Source: Magnetococcales bacterium (GTDB lineage Bacteria > Pseudomonadota > Magnetococcia > Magnetococcales > Magnetaquicoccaceae). From it: a DNA stretch of 51,384 nt. Shown here one piece after another: positions 7,558 through 15,667 of this stretch (positions are counted from its first letter, which is position 1; the number at the start of each line of letters is the position of its first letter). Position numbers and translations under genes: made by a program. Where the stretch lies: contig PDZU01000019.1 in the NCBI GenBank assembly GCA_002753095.1, positions 1-51,384 on the forward strand, written 5' to 3'. A model generated the notes under the pieces. The model was not told the DNA's origin, made no database searches, and saw only the letters and a program-made list of their open reading frames with translations.

Positions 7558-7974
7558 ATATAATTCTTCCGGTTTTATGTTCTAAGTTTCATAATAGTTA
7601 AAGATCCGTGAATAGGATCCTAGTTTAGGTCAAGCGAGCGCAGGAACCAAGAGAAAATCACTTGCGATAAGTGGATCTGGGCGAAAAATGCAGCAGGGGT
7701 GGGCGCCCAGGCGGGTTGTGTGCTCTTTTGGTGTGGTTGGCCTCAGGCAAGGTTGTCCCTGAAAGTGACGGAATGGGAAAATGGATCAAGGCAGCATGGG
7801 GTGCATGTTTCCCTGCTGCCAGGAGGGGGATGTGTACCAATCAGGCTGGATTTACAGGGTTTTTTGATGTCTTCAGTTTGAATTGTTTTTCTTGTGCATC
7901 ATAAGTATTGACTTGTATTTGGTCATGTTGCAGACTACTCATGTAGACAATTGTTAACTATTGAGGGTTATACC
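7558..7974. other. Divergent intergenic region between cas3-like gene and TIR operon
   Basis: A 417-bp spacer without a recognisable gene. Both edges are AT-rich while the middle is GC-rich. It must hold the promoters for both divergent units. TTGACT at about 7908 is a possible -35 for the rightward operon, but I find no good -10 at the right distance. I see no CRISPR repeat, leader or tRNA. A few short ORFs inside have no protein-like character. Confidence 0.5.
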
Positions 7975-9657
7975 ATGACTGACTCCCCTGGGGCCCCGCC
8001 CAGTCCGGTTATATACTTTTCTTATTCAGGCAAGGATGAGGCTTTGGCGGAAGAGGTCCGGTCTTTTCTGCGACTTCAAGGGTTCCCAATACGGTTTAAC
8101 GTGGACCACGAAAGGCCTGGGGACATTATGCCGCATTTTCTCAGGGATAGAATAAGCAAAGCTGACTATCTGCTCATTCTGATCAGTCGGAATAGCTTGG
8201 ACTCTGCGTGGTTGGCCAATGAGATTCATTATGTTCAGCCAAGGTATATCCGTGTCGTGCTTGTGCTTGTGGATGAGGCGATTAAAGTGGGTGATCTGCC
8301 GGAATTTCTCCGATCTCTGTGCCTTGTGTGGGGATGGCCAGGGGTTAGAAAGCGTTTGATTGCCACGTTGCAGGACTCTGAGACAACCTCTTACACCGCC
8401 TTAATGCCGCTTGAGTCTCAGTCACATGCGTTGGGGGATTCTGCATCCCTGGAAGATATTTTAAACGTCTTTCGTGACTCACTCCGGGAGCGCCCTGCCG
8501 ATCCGGGCTTGTTGAAGGTGTGCAAGGGGCATAAAGGTGAGGTCAGGGCCTGCACCTTCAGCCCGGATGGTCGGACTATCCTTTCTGCATCAAATGACAA
8601 GACATTGCGTTTGTGGGATGTAGAGAGTTGTCGGACTCTGCACGTGTTGCAGGGGCATGAGGGAAAAGTCTGGTCTTGTGCCTTCAGCCCGGATGGAAAA
8701 ATGGTTCTTTCCGCATCGGAGGATAAAACTCTGCGGTTATGGAATGCAGAAAACGGCAAGACGATTCGGGTCTTAACGGGACATGCTGGATGGGTTTTAT
8801 CTTGTGCTTTCAGTCCGGATGGGAAAAAAATTCTCTCAGGATCGACTGACAAAACCTTGCGTTTATGGGATGTAGAGAGTGGCCAGTCTCTGAAGGTATT
8901 TAAAGATCACGGCGATTGGGTTAGGCGCTGCCTCTTCAGCCCGGATGGAAAAATGATTCTCGGTGCAGCAGATAACAAGGCTTTGTGGTTGTGGAATGTG
9001 GAGAGTAATCGGTCCCCGCTAAAATTAAGCGAGCACAGAGGCTGGGTCATGTCCTGTGCCTTCAGTCCAGATGGAAAAACCATCCTCTCTGGATCAACTG
9101 ATAAGACTCTGCGGTTATGGGAGGTCAGCAGTGGCCAATCCGTGCAGGTGTTGAACGGGCATGAAGATTGGGTATCCGCTTGCGATTTTAGCCAAGCCGG
9201 GCTAATCCTCCTTTCCGCATCCGGTGATAGAACTCTGCGGTTGTGGGAAAAAAAAGGTGGACAAACTTTACGAATTTTTAAAGGGCATGAAGAGTCGGTC
9301 AATTCATGCGCTTTTAATTGGGAGCGTGAAAGCATACTCTCTGCCTCGGATGACAATACCCTGCGGTTATGGAAGATTTTTCCAGAAAAACTGGAAGTTG
9401 ATGAATACCTTGAACTGGTCTTTTATTTGGTTGTAGGTGGGTACGGAAAACTAGAATTATTAGAAAATCCAAACAATGATGAGTTTTTATCGGCCATCAG
9501 GCAGGTGCGGAGATTAATAAAGATCATTGATTCCAGAACGGTATTGCAGCACTTGCAGTCTCAAAATGACATCCCTCCTTCCCCTCTGTGGATCTTTTTT
9601 ATGAAGGAGAAATATGGCGATGAACTGGAACGCCTGCGTCAGGAGTTGATCTGGTGA
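7975..9657 (+). CDS. TIR domain-WD40 repeat protein (defence operon gene 1)
   Basis: A 560-residue protein from ATG 7975, with GAGGG about 8 nt upstream; an upstream TTG at 7951 is less likely. Residues 12 to about 140 form a TIR domain: VIYFSYSGKDEALAEEV, the RPGD loop, ILISRNSLDSAW and the presumed catalytic glutamate E83 in WLANEI. A linker follows, then seven clear WD40 repeats (about 180-468) of the form GHxxxVxxCxFSPDGxxxLSxSxDKTLRLW, enough for one propeller. A roughly 90-residue tail of unknown fold ends the protein. Bacterial TIR domains cleave NAD, and WD40 propellers commonly bind partners or ligands. The stop overlaps the next start (GTGA), so the three genes are likely co-translated. 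Role in antiphage defence is inferred. Confidence 0.88.
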   Translation: MTDSPGAPPSPVIYFSYSGKDEALAEEVRSFLRLQGFPIRFNVDHERPGDIMPHFLRDRISKADYLLILISRNSLDSAWLANEIHYVQPRYIRVVLVLVDEAIKVGDLPEFLRSLCLVWGWPGVRKRLIATLQDSETTSYTALMPLESQSHALGDSASLEDILNVFRDSLRERPADPGLLKVCKGHKGEVRACTFSPDGRTILSASNDKTLRLWDVESCRTLHVLQGHEGKVWSCAFSPDGKMVLSASEDKTLRLWNAENGKTIRVLTGHAGWVLSCAFSPDGKKILSGSTDKTLRLWDVESGQSLKVFKDHGDWVRRCLFSPDGKMILGAADNKALWLWNVESNRSPLKLSEHRGWVMSCAFSPDGKTILSGSTDKTLRLWEVSSGQSVQVLNGHEDWVSACDFSQAGLILLSASGDRTLRLWEKKGGQTLRIFKGHEESVNSCAFNWERESILSASDDNTLRLWKIFPEKLEVDEYLELVFYLVVGGYGKLELLENPNNDEFLSAIRQVRRLIKIIDSRTVLQHLQSQNDIPPSPLWIFFMKEKYGDELERLRQELIW

Positions 9658-11714
9658 GTGTTTTCGATGATGCCTTGGAGCGGTTGGCCAATACACTGGT
9701 GCAAGGGCGGGGGCTTTTTTTTATCGGGTCTGGTTTTTCTTTGGACAGTGAGCCAAACTCCTCCCAGACCATTTTGGCGCGTATTATCGCCCGTTTTAGT
9801 GCCTTGACCACTCTTCTAGGACAGAGGGAATTTTATGATCTGTTCAAGAATACCTTTCGGGTGAAAGATCCGAATGATATTGATAAGGACTGGATAAAAA
9901 GAAACCAAGCTCGGTATTATGAGATCAATGACTGGATGTGTTCCGCTTACAGTACGTTGTTGGTTGAGTGCAAATCAAAATTTACTGGAGGAATGCCTGA
10001 ATTAAAGTTTTTTGAGGATCTGTATGTGGAAGAAATTGCTGTATTTCACGGGTTACTAGAAACTCCTTTTCCTCCATCCAATAAAAAACTTAATGAGCAG
10101 GCCATCAAATCCTATTTACAACTTGGACCCGGTGCATGCGGCAAAGCTTTATTCTTGGATACGGTCGGTTTTGCAGAGAAGACAATTATGGCTGGAGAGG
10201 ATGTTGCGGGAATCCTTAAGCCACGCCATTTTTTTCTTGCCCGATTGGCTCGTGAAGGGCTCTGCCCGGTTTTGCTCACAACCAATTTTGACCTGCTTTT
10301 GGAAGGTGGTTATCGTCTGTCTGGCATGGTTCGTCGTGGTTCGGAGCCACAACCGCCAAAGCATCTTTACAAATATTTTCAGGTGGTTGGCGATCCTAAT
10401 ACTTTTTTTAATGCCGGTCATGGTCATCGTGCCTCTCTGATCGTCAAAATCCACGGTTGCGCAAAGCACTATCGTGATGTGCGTAAGGATCATGCCCTTT
10501 CCAGACAGAATATGATCCGTTGGCGTGACTATCTGAAAGATGTTGTCTATACCTATCGAGAGATCCAAAATTGGCGCGATGACGCCTGGGCCAGGGATTT
10601 TGTCAGCACCAAAATCCGGACACATGATATAGTGTTTATCGGATACAGCGGTATGGATCCGGTCATTCATGACACCTTCCGAACTGTGTATGAGGAGATG
10701 CAGAGGCAACGCATACCGCCCAGTGCTTCACCGCTTCCGAAAGATGCCTCCTGCTACCATTTCGACATTAAAGGCAAGTCCCCTTTTTATGGGATGGAAC
10801 TGTTAAAGGCTGCCAGTCGTGCCCAGTGTGTTCCAGATAAGAAGTTAGAGCTGGGCACTCATCCCAACCTTGTTCAATTTCATTCAAAGAGTTCACCGGC
10901 AAGGTTTCCCGACCTCGACGAAGTATTGCAATGGACCTTTCATCGCACTTTTCGTTTCAGGCAGCGGGAATTGCTGCGAGATCAGCTCGAAACGGTCGCT
11001 TCGAGGTTGCTGGGCCGTCCGATTTCTGCCTCCTGGCATCAGAACATTCTCAAAAACTTTGATGCCTTGCTGGACGCTGAAGTGAACGCGGCCAGCAATT
11101 GGGATGATAACACGGCTTCACGCGATGGACTGCGCCATGCGACTGCGTGGAGCGAGCGCTTTCAACGTCTCTTGCTGCGAGAATTCAGCCTGCTCCAACA
11201 GAGTGCCTCACAGGGAAGCAGTTCCACTCCAAACGAAGATCGCTTTGAGCATCGTTACGAGCCTTTGATTGATCATCCCCTGCATGCCGCTTGGGGGGTT
11301 GTGATGGAAATCGCGCTGCGGCGCATGATCGCCCATCGGCAATTGAGACCCGATCAATGGACCAATAACGATTATTGGTGGCATCCATCGGCACGGACTA
11401 ACCTCCCCTATCCAGGGCTCAAAATCTCAGTCAGTACATCTCCTGCGCCTACGTTTTTGTTCATCGTACCCCAAGGCGTTCGCCTCGCTGGATTACTGAC
11501 CACGCTGAGAAGTTATGCTGTTGGCAATCTTCTTGTTTGGGCCTTACCCGACAAGAATCTTTTGTGGTATACCACACCCACATCCACACCTCCCCTCTAT
11601 TGTACCGTTCAAGGTTCGCTGCGAGTTCCATCTGCCGTAGAACTGTTGGCTTGGGCCGGGGAAGTGAATCCTAACTCACAAGAAAATATATCCTATAATA
11701 GGTTTTTGCCATGA
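9654..11714 (+). CDS. SIR2-family NADase-like protein (defence operon gene 2)
   Basis: A 686-residue protein starting at GTG 9654, overlapping the previous stop. SIR2-type signatures occur in order: FFIGSGFS (G25-S29), LLTTNFDLLLEGGY (N211, D213), KIHG (H267) and FIGYSGMD (G330-D335). This matches the SIR2-like domain of antiphage proteins such as ThsA and DSR proteins, which hydrolyse NAD. The C-terminal half (about 345-686) has no domain I recognise, and I see no evident SLOG ligand-binding domain. That distinguishes it from Thoeris ThsA. The stop codon overlaps the next gene's start (ATGA). It is the probable effector of the operon, perhaps triggered by the TIR-WD40 partner's product or by the ATPase. 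Confidence 0.85.
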   Translation: MSVFDDALERLANTLVQGRGLFFIGSGFSLDSEPNSSQTILARIIARFSALTTLLGQREFYDLFKNTFRVKDPNDIDKDWIKRNQARYYEINDWMCSAYSTLLVECKSKFTGGMPELKFFEDLYVEEIAVFHGLLETPFPPSNKKLNEQAIKSYLQLGPGACGKALFLDTVGFAEKTIMAGEDVAGILKPRHFFLARLAREGLCPVLLTTNFDLLLEGGYRLSGMVRRGSEPQPPKHLYKYFQVVGDPNTFFNAGHGHRASLIVKIHGCAKHYRDVRKDHALSRQNMIRWRDYLKDVVYTYREIQNWRDDAWARDFVSTKIRTHDIVFIGYSGMDPVIHDTFRTVYEEMQRQRIPPSASPLPKDASCYHFDIKGKSPFYGMELLKAASRAQCVPDKKLELGTHPNLVQFHSKSSPARFPDLDEVLQWTFHRTFRFRQRELLRDQLETVASRLLGRPISASWHQNILKNFDALLDAEVNAASNWDDNTASRDGLRHATAWSERFQRLLLREFSLLQQSASQGSSSTPNEDRFEHRYEPLIDHPLHAAWGVVMEIALRRMIAHRQLRPDQWTNNDYWWHPSARTNLPYPGLKISVSTSPAPTFLFIVPQGVRLAGLLTTLRSYAVGNLLVWALPDKNLLWYTTPTSTPPLYCTVQGSLRVPSAVELLAWAGEVNPNSQENISYNRFLP

Positions 11715-14386
11715 CAAATATGAGCGAACAGATCAAGGACTATCTCAAGGATACGCTTCAATTAAAAGAGCTTCCAGAGCAGGATCGTGACATGCCTTCT
11801 ACAGGGTCGTTCTTTTTGTGTAACCGAAACCTGAAATTCGCCGACCACTTTGAAATCAATCCAGACTTTCTGATTTATGACCCAGAGTTATGTACGTATG
11901 GTCTGTTGTGGATTTTGGGCAAGGATGGTGGTGAAGAACTTGACCAGGACTTGAAAAAATATCTGGGGCAGGCGGTCTATGTGCGGCATCTGTTGGCCAA
12001 CGAGCCAGCATGTTCATCGCAACTCTCCCCTCCCGTTCATGTGGTGGTGGTATTGCCGCAGAATGATTTAAGTGAAATAGACGATTCTTTGCGTAAACTG
12101 ATGAGAGGAAGCGAATTCTTTCACGCGATTGATCTTCATCTGCTCCCTTGGCAAATAGAGTCTGATAGTTTATCTCCAGAGGCCATGAAAAAGGCTTTTT
12201 GTTGGCTGTTGCATTTCACCAAGCGATGGTATGGCGAGGTTCGCCAAAAAGGCTTGACTAAGGCTTTCCACGAGATAGAGATCATGAACTATCGGGCTGT
12301 CTGTCATCGTTCCCTTGAGCTGTCTCTAGATTATAATATTCATGTTCTGCACGGTCCAAACGGTTCTGGAAAAACCTCCTTGGCAGAGTGTTTTGAACTT
12401 GTTTTGACTGGTAAGTTGGAGAGGTTGGGAGATAACAAGGGGGGGTACTTGGCACACTTGCAAGGGAAACAAAAAGATCCCCCAACGATCAAAATCCAGG
12501 GAGTAGGCAAGAAGGAGACAACCCACACCATTACCGAGGATGGCATCACAGAAATATTATGGGACAAAAGGGTCGCTGCCTCCTTCCTGCTTAACCAGGA
12601 AGCCATGTACAAACTGAGTATGTCAGGTGCCTCCAAGCGTGCAAGGATTTTCCTGGATGCCTTCTTCCCGGATGACAGAAAACATCTTGTCACTGCAGAA
12701 GACGAAAACAATATAGAAAAAGCCTTTAAAGTTCTCCCCAAAGAGCAGGGTAATCTGTATGCAGGAAAAGGAGAAGAACTCCCCGATTTTCACCTCTTCA
12801 TGCAGGACTTTAGCTGGTTAGGAAAGGGAAAAGAAAAGGAAAAAGAAAAGGAAAAGGTGTTAATCAACGAAGTCTCCCAATGTTTGCCGTTGACCAGGGA
12901 GGTTCTTGATCAACTGGCCAAACTAGAAAACACTTTGTCAGGACCATTGCAAGAGCTCGATAGTAAGGAAATTGAACGGGAAAATCTGAAACGTGTCTGT
13001 GCTGATATGGCTGGCGCTCTGAATGGCTTAAGAGTGAAACTAATTGATAATAATTATGACAGAAAAATCTCTTTGTTAGAGGAAATAGAACGTGCCAATA
13101 TTTTATTAAATGATTATAATATTCAACTTATTGTGTTTGATACGGACCAGGATTTCCGGCCCTATGCCCAGAGGGTCAATGAATGGTTGAACCTTAAAAT
13201 CCTTTCCGAATGGGGTGAACAACGCTTACGCATGGCGCGTAGTGTTGCGCAAGCCATCGACGAAGGGGGATGGTCGTTGGAGGGCGTGAATATAGAAGAT
13301 TTTTTTTCTTTAGGCCAGATTACAACCGATCTATCGGACAAGACTGTCAAAGATTGGCAAGAAAGGTGCGACCAATCCAGAATATCCTTGCTGGATCAGG
13401 GAGGGTCGTCCAGTGCTGAACAGACAGGGAGAAAGTCCAGGAAGGCAAACAAGGTTCGTCCTCCCACACAGAATGAAATCGATGCATTGAATCAGGTCGA
13501 AAAATGGTTGTTCCCGCAGCGTGTTCCGAGTTTAGGCGGGTGTATCCAGAAAGCTTTATTGGAACGAAAGGTTTCCAGTCTGGAAGGGATAGGCACTGTG
13601 GGGGAGAAAAAAGGCTGGGCTGATACGCTTATCAAGCAAGTTTCCGAATTAAGCAAGGCGTGCAAAGATCTGAAGGATCTTAAACCAGAACAAACCAACC
13701 ATTTTCAAAACCTAGTCAATATGTATGATGCCAGTAAGGTATTACAGAACAAGGAAAAGTATTTCAAGGAGCATTTTTTAAACCTTTTAGTTGAGGAGCA
13801 CGGCGCAGAGGGGGGCGAGGGGGGGGTGACTCTTGATCAGGCGCTCAACGAGTTGCTCTCTTTGTTCACTCCGGCCCGTTGGGCCTATGACCCGTTGCAA
13901 CTCAAACTTGTGAAAAAATCTTCGGACGACGCAAACCGTGGGCCTGTGGTGGAGTTGACGAGTACAAACCCCCAAACCAAAGCCACGCACAACGCCGAAT
14001 ACCGCTTAAACACTGCCGAACTGAACCAATATGCGGTTGCGCTTTTTCTGTTGCTGGCTCCGCGCATGGATAACCCCTTGCGCCTGATGGTCCTGGATGA
14101 TCCCATCCAAAACATGGATGAGTGGTCTACCGTTTCTCTGGCACGGGGAATCGGCAATATCTCGCGCATCCTCCCTAGCGGATGGAACATGCTGCTGATG
14201 TTTCATGGCGAGGATGACATGCACCGGTTTACCAACGAAGTGCCATCCGGCCAGTATCGCCTGCCCTGGCTGCGCCCGACACAGGACGGACCCGAAGACA
14301 ACGAGGCCAAGATAACTTTTCATAGTCAGAATGTTGAGGAAACACCTTCCGTCCCCCCCAAAAAATTGTGGGAAATTATCAATTGA
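11711..14386 (+). CDS. SMC/RecF-like ATPase with N-terminal extension (defence operon gene 3)
   Basis: An 891-residue protein. Walker A is HGPNGSGKTSLAE (G215-T222). A long helical middle with KEKEKEKEK around residue 380 follows, then a degenerate signature LNTAELNQYAVALF and Walker B LMVLDDPIQNMDE (D796, D797). This is the layout of SMC/Rad50/RecF-type ATPases. Unusually, about 200 residues precede the ATP-binding head; in most such proteins Walker A lies near residue 35. The extension (FEINPDFLIYDPE, GLLWILGKDGG, VHVVVVLPQND) looks alpha/beta and could be a degenerate restriction-endonuclease-like or middle-component fold, but I cannot assign it. It overlaps the SIR2 gene by ATGA. A DNA-sensing role, as for LmuB in Lamassu systems, is inferred. 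Confidence 0.8.
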   Translation: MTNMSEQIKDYLKDTLQLKELPEQDRDMPSTGSFFLCNRNLKFADHFEINPDFLIYDPELCTYGLLWILGKDGGEELDQDLKKYLGQAVYVRHLLANEPACSSQLSPPVHVVVVLPQNDLSEIDDSLRKLMRGSEFFHAIDLHLLPWQIESDSLSPEAMKKAFCWLLHFTKRWYGEVRQKGLTKAFHEIEIMNYRAVCHRSLELSLDYNIHVLHGPNGSGKTSLAECFELVLTGKLERLGDNKGGYLAHLQGKQKDPPTIKIQGVGKKETTHTITEDGITEILWDKRVAASFLLNQEAMYKLSMSGASKRARIFLDAFFPDDRKHLVTAEDENNIEKAFKVLPKEQGNLYAGKGEELPDFHLFMQDFSWLGKGKEKEKEKEKVLINEVSQCLPLTREVLDQLAKLENTLSGPLQELDSKEIERENLKRVCADMAGALNGLRVKLIDNNYDRKISLLEEIERANILLNDYNIQLIVFDTDQDFRPYAQRVNEWLNLKILSEWGEQRLRMARSVAQAIDEGGWSLEGVNIEDFFSLGQITTDLSDKTVKDWQERCDQSRISLLDQGGSSSAEQTGRKSRKANKVRPPTQNEIDALNQVEKWLFPQRVPSLGGCIQKALLERKVSSLEGIGTVGEKKGWADTLIKQVSELSKACKDLKDLKPEQTNHFQNLVNMYDASKVLQNKEKYFKEHFLNLLVEEHGAEGGEGGVTLDQALNELLSLFTPARWAYDPLQLKLVKKSSDDANRGPVVELTSTNPQTKATHNAEYRLNTAELNQYAVALFLLLAPRMDNPLRLMVLDDPIQNMDEWSTVSLARGIGNISRILPSGWNMLLMFHGEDDMHRFTNEVPSGQYRLPWLRPTQDGPEDNEAKITFHSQNVEETPSVPPKKLWEIIN

Positions 14387-14446
14387 GCGCAGGTGAAACG
14401 GATCTCTCGTCCTCAACAAGCCATTGTGGGGAGATGCCCAGATTGA

Positions 14447-14824
14447 GAATCGGAAGCGCATGAATCGGAACCATAAACCATAGTCGGCACAATGGGTTGC
14501 TGGGTGCCTAGTATCAATAGACGTGCAAATCATTTTTGGCGAAAATGGCGGATCTTGATCGGATTGACGCCTGTTCTGGTAGTATTTTGAGCGAAAATTG
14601 ACCAAGAAACAAGCGGAAACGATGAAAGATAGAAAGAAATGCAAAGGGTTAGCCGTTTTTGATGGCCTTGGCTGGCAATTGGAGAATCGGAACAGAATCG
14701 GAACAAAAACAGCCCGGAATCGGAACCGAATCGGAACAAAACAGCGATACGTAGTTCCGATTCGGTTTTGTGCAACCGCGCAACCGGAATCGGAACTGAT
14801 ACAGAATCGGAACTGAATCGGAAG
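14447..14824. repeat. Array of ten GAATCGGAAC-like decamers
   Basis: Copies start at 14447, 14462, 14684, 14695, 14717, 14728, 14787, 14804 and 14815, with one inverted copy at 14754-14763. Eight are exact and two (14447, 14815) end in G instead of C. Several neighbours are 11 or 22 bp apart, one or two helical turns. The surrounding 14387-14969 stretch has no convincing gene. Irregular spacing and the short unit rule out a CRISPR. The position just outside the leftmost prophage gene fits transposase-binding sites at a Mu-like end, but this is inference. Confidence 0.8.
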
Positions 14825-14829
14825 CAGGG

Positions 14830-14860
14830 AACCGGATCCCGGTTTGGCCGGGATCCGGTT
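14830..14860. terminator. Perfect 13-bp inverted repeat
   Basis: AACCGGATCCCGG, a 5-nt loop TTTGG, then CCGGGATCCGGTT. The stem is perfect and very stable. There is no T tract on either side, so it may be a Rho-assisted terminator, a structured boundary of the decamer array, or part of a mobile-element end. Confidence 0.5.
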
Positions 14861-14969
14861 CGACGACTCAATAGTTCTGGATCAGAACCTCCTTGGCTAA
14901 GGGATGCAGTCCAGTGGTGCGGGACGGACAAACTGGCCAGTTGGTCGTGCAAGGGCTCTTCTTGCGGTT

Positions 14970-14990
14970 CGGGGTGCTCGTAACACCCCG
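14970..14990 (-). terminator. Hairpin after the leftward late operon
   Basis: CGGGGTG, 7-nt loop, CACCCCG, located 10 bp beyond the stop of the gpG-like gene on the minus strand. Placement suggests transcription termination of the leftward late operon. A U-tract is lacking. Confidence 0.45.
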
Positions 14991-14999
14991 GCCCCGCTT

Positions 15000-15560
15000 T
15001 TACGAGGGGTTCGTGATTGCTTGCTGAATGATCGATCGTATTGTCTCCAGATCGGAAACAGCCAGTTGCAGGTAGGGGCGTGCGGGCATGGTGATGCGGC
15101 CCCCCGGATGGTTCACCTCCTGCGCAAAATTGGATTTTGCCTTCTTGACAAATTTTGTGCCCACTTCACCCGACCGGCGATCAAGGTGGAAATACACCTC
15201 CCGACGATGGGGCGGAATGGTGATGTCGCCGCCAAACTGATGGATGGCGGCGTACTCCAGATTGGTCCCCACCTGAGCGTAGTCTCTACCAAACGATTCT
15301 GTGATTGAGCTACTGAGCTTGCCTGTGCGGATCAGTATTTTATCGCCAAACCCCATCGCTTTCTTTTGCTTCAGGTAGGCTCTTGAAAGCGGGTGCCATT
15401 CTGGGCGCCCCCCTGCAGCAAAATTCCTTTCGACAGCCTCTTTCATGGCCCCGGCAAGTTTCTCCATGGTTGGTAGCAGGTTGAAAGTCGCATCCCGGAG
15501 CTTTTGCAGATAAGTAGCCGCTTCCTGGTCGTCGATCTTGATTTCTATTGTTTCTGTCAT
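15000..15560 (-). CDS. G: Phage virion morphogenesis protein (Mu gpG-like)
   Basis: A 186-residue protein starting MTETIEIKIDDQEA, with GAGGAT just upstream. It contains MKEAVERNFAAGGRPEWHPLS, TGKLSSSI, VGTNLEYAAIHQFGG and a C-terminal MPARPYL. These are the blocks of the Phage_tail_S / Mu gpG virion morphogenesis family. It is the last gene of the leftward late operon, directly after gpF as in Mu. In Mu the protein acts in head-tail assembly. Confidence 0.88.
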   Translation of the reverse strand: MTETIEIKIDDQEAATYLQKLRDATFNLLPTMEKLAGAMKEAVERNFAAGGRPEWHPLSRAYLKQKKAMGFGDKILIRTGKLSSSITESFGRDYAQVGTNLEYAAIHQFGGDITIPPHRREVYFHLDRRSGEVGTKFVKKAKSNFAQEVNHPGGRITMPARPYLQLAVSDLETIRSIIQQAITNPS

Positions 15561-15667
15561 AAGATCCTCGTATAATCAGTGCTGCGGTTTGGGGGGATCA
15601 GTACGGTTGCAGGCGGGTGCGATAACTGTACTGAGGGTGTATCGGGTGCCCGTGCCGCCGTGCGCCT

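Noticed and set aside
7671-7904. 77-codon plus-strand ORF between cas3-like gene and TIR operon
   Set aside because: No ribosome site, no recognisable motif, overlapped by another ORF in a different frame. Treated as noncoding.
9654-11714. Assignment of the SIR2 and TIR genes as a standard Thoeris system
   Set aside because: No SLOG domain is evident in the SIR2 protein, the TIR carries a WD40 propeller, and a coupled SMC-like ATPase is present.
14684-14824. Repeated decamers resembling a CRISPR array near a cas3-like gene
   Set aside because: Unit of 10 bp, irregular spacing (11, 22, 17 bp), one copy inverted and no unique spacers of constant length. It is not a CRISPR.
14387-14969. Exact left prophage terminus (TG dinucleotide and target duplication)
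   Set aside because: Several TG positions are possible and the right end is outside the window, so no end can be fixed.
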